Shown in pieces: positions 34,783 through 35,305 of a stretch of 35,305 nt of DNA (positions within the stretch are counted from its first letter, which is position 1; each line of letters opens with the position of its first letter). The notes beneath the pieces were generated by a model, which had not been told where the DNA came from, did no database searches, and saw only the letters and a program-made list of their open reading frames with translations. This stretch comes from CAVXAE01 sp044225565. GTDB taxonomy: Bacteria > Pseudomonadota > Gammaproteobacteria > Steroidobacterales > Steroidobacteraceae. Position numbers and translations under genes: made by a program. Where the stretch lies: NCBI GenBank assembly GCA_044225565.1, contig JBGAIL010000031.1, positions 1-35,305 of the forward strand. The letters run 5' to 3'.

Positions 34783-35305
34783 AACCAACCGTAGTTGAAG
34801 CTGATGCTGATGCGCTCGCCGCGCACGGGATTGGGCGCGACCTCGTGGCGCAGCCAGCTCTCGAACAGCAGCACGTGGCCGGGACGTGCCGGCATGACCA
34901 CCCACGGTCGGTTGCGTGGGCGGCTGCGGGGCAGCCGCGGTGGCGCGGCCATGTAGCGGTCGAGTCGCGGGTCCTCCAGCTTCAGGCCAGGCGAGCCGGC
35001 GGGCACCTGCACATAGTACGTGCCGCTCAGCGTGGAGAGGGGGTGCAGGTGCAGCCCGTGCACGACTTGGCGTGGCATCACGTTCACCCAGCAGTCCGTC
35101 ATCGCGAGCTTGCGGCCCGCGAGGTCGAAGTCGAGCGCACGGGCGAGAGCGCGCACATGCCGGTCGAGCCTGCGCTCCAGGGCGCCGAAGCTCGGAGACA
35201 GCCGGTGCATGCGGTTCACCGAAGCGTACGAGGTATAGCCGCCCGGATAGTTGCGGACCGACCAGCGCCTGCCGGCGCCGTCGTCGACGCGCAGCTGCAG
35301 GCATT
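34779..35305 (-). CDS. putative 2OG-Fe(II) oxygenase (TIGR02466-like), N-terminus outside window
   Basis: The frame is open from the window edge (first full codon at 35303) to the TAG at 34779-34781; 175 codons are visible. The sequence [20 protein letters not shown], then [34 protein letters not shown] and [20 protein letters not shown] resembles the C-terminal double-stranded beta-helix of TIGR02466/PF13759-type oxygenases. The HxHP segment and the later RHEV are the expected iron-ligand regions, and the [13 protein letters not shown] end is typical. A GTG at 35219 could start a shorter protein, but family similarity continues upstream of it. These enzymes are hydroxylases of unknown substrate. 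Its stop overlaps the kinase stop by 4 bases. Confidence 0.85.

Overview
The window is high-GC, densely packed proteobacterial chromosome. FecI/FecR/TonB-receptor modules with STN domains, a Pseudomonas-style branched-chain 2-oxoacid dehydrogenase operon beside an Lrp-type regulator, and a TPR-sulfotransferase next to a TonB receptor suggest a Gammaproteobacterium of the Steroidobacter/Nevskia/Xanthomonas kind. That placement is inference from gene content. I see no rRNA, tRNA, insertion sequence, phage gene or CRISPR array. No gene-free stretch exceeds 300 bp; the longest are 273 bp (32584-32856), 215 bp (10919-11133) and 209 bp (6305-6513).

Layout. (1) 1-5812: an ECF sigma factor (3' end only), FecR anti-sigma factor, STN-domain TonB-dependent receptor and an exported serine hydrolase of the class C beta-lactamase fold. 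(2) 5819-10033: an Lrp/AsnC regulator divergent from E1-alpha, E1-beta and E2 of the branched-chain 2-oxoacid dehydrogenase, joined by ATGA overlaps; no E3 gene follows. (3) 10026-10918, minus strand: two small coiled-coil membrane proteins, the larger built from twelve 33-bp (11-residue) repeats. (4) 11134-17157: a second ECF sigma/FecR/TonB siderophore-type receptor set, with a convergent TPR-sulfotransferase. (5) 17301-21341: a large M14-family zinc carboxypeptidase-like protein and a frameshifted beta-propeller protein. (6) 21391-32583: an amino-acid permease and Tat-exported sarcosine-oxidase-like flavoenzyme (minus strand), divergent from an M1 aminopeptidase, class III aminotransferase, CocE/NonD hydrolase and RpiR-type regulator, followed by an SDR dehydrogenase and a small secreted NTF2-like protein. 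(7) 32857-35305: a hybrid histidine kinase convergent with a 2OG-Fe(II) oxygenase that runs off the window.

Taken together, much of the window fits uptake and breakdown of peptides and amino acids: two substrate-sensing outer-membrane receptors, four hydrolases or peptidases (beta-lactamase-fold, M14, M1, CocE), an amino-acid permease, an aminotransferase, an amine oxidase and the branched-chain oxoacid dehydrogenase. This is inferred from families and co-location; no substrate can be read from the sequence.

Quality note: between about 16.86 and 22.37 kb three genes carry roughly ten apparent single- or double-base indels while the reading frame stays recognisable in another frame. This looks more like sequence error than gene decay. 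Elsewhere the genes are intact.
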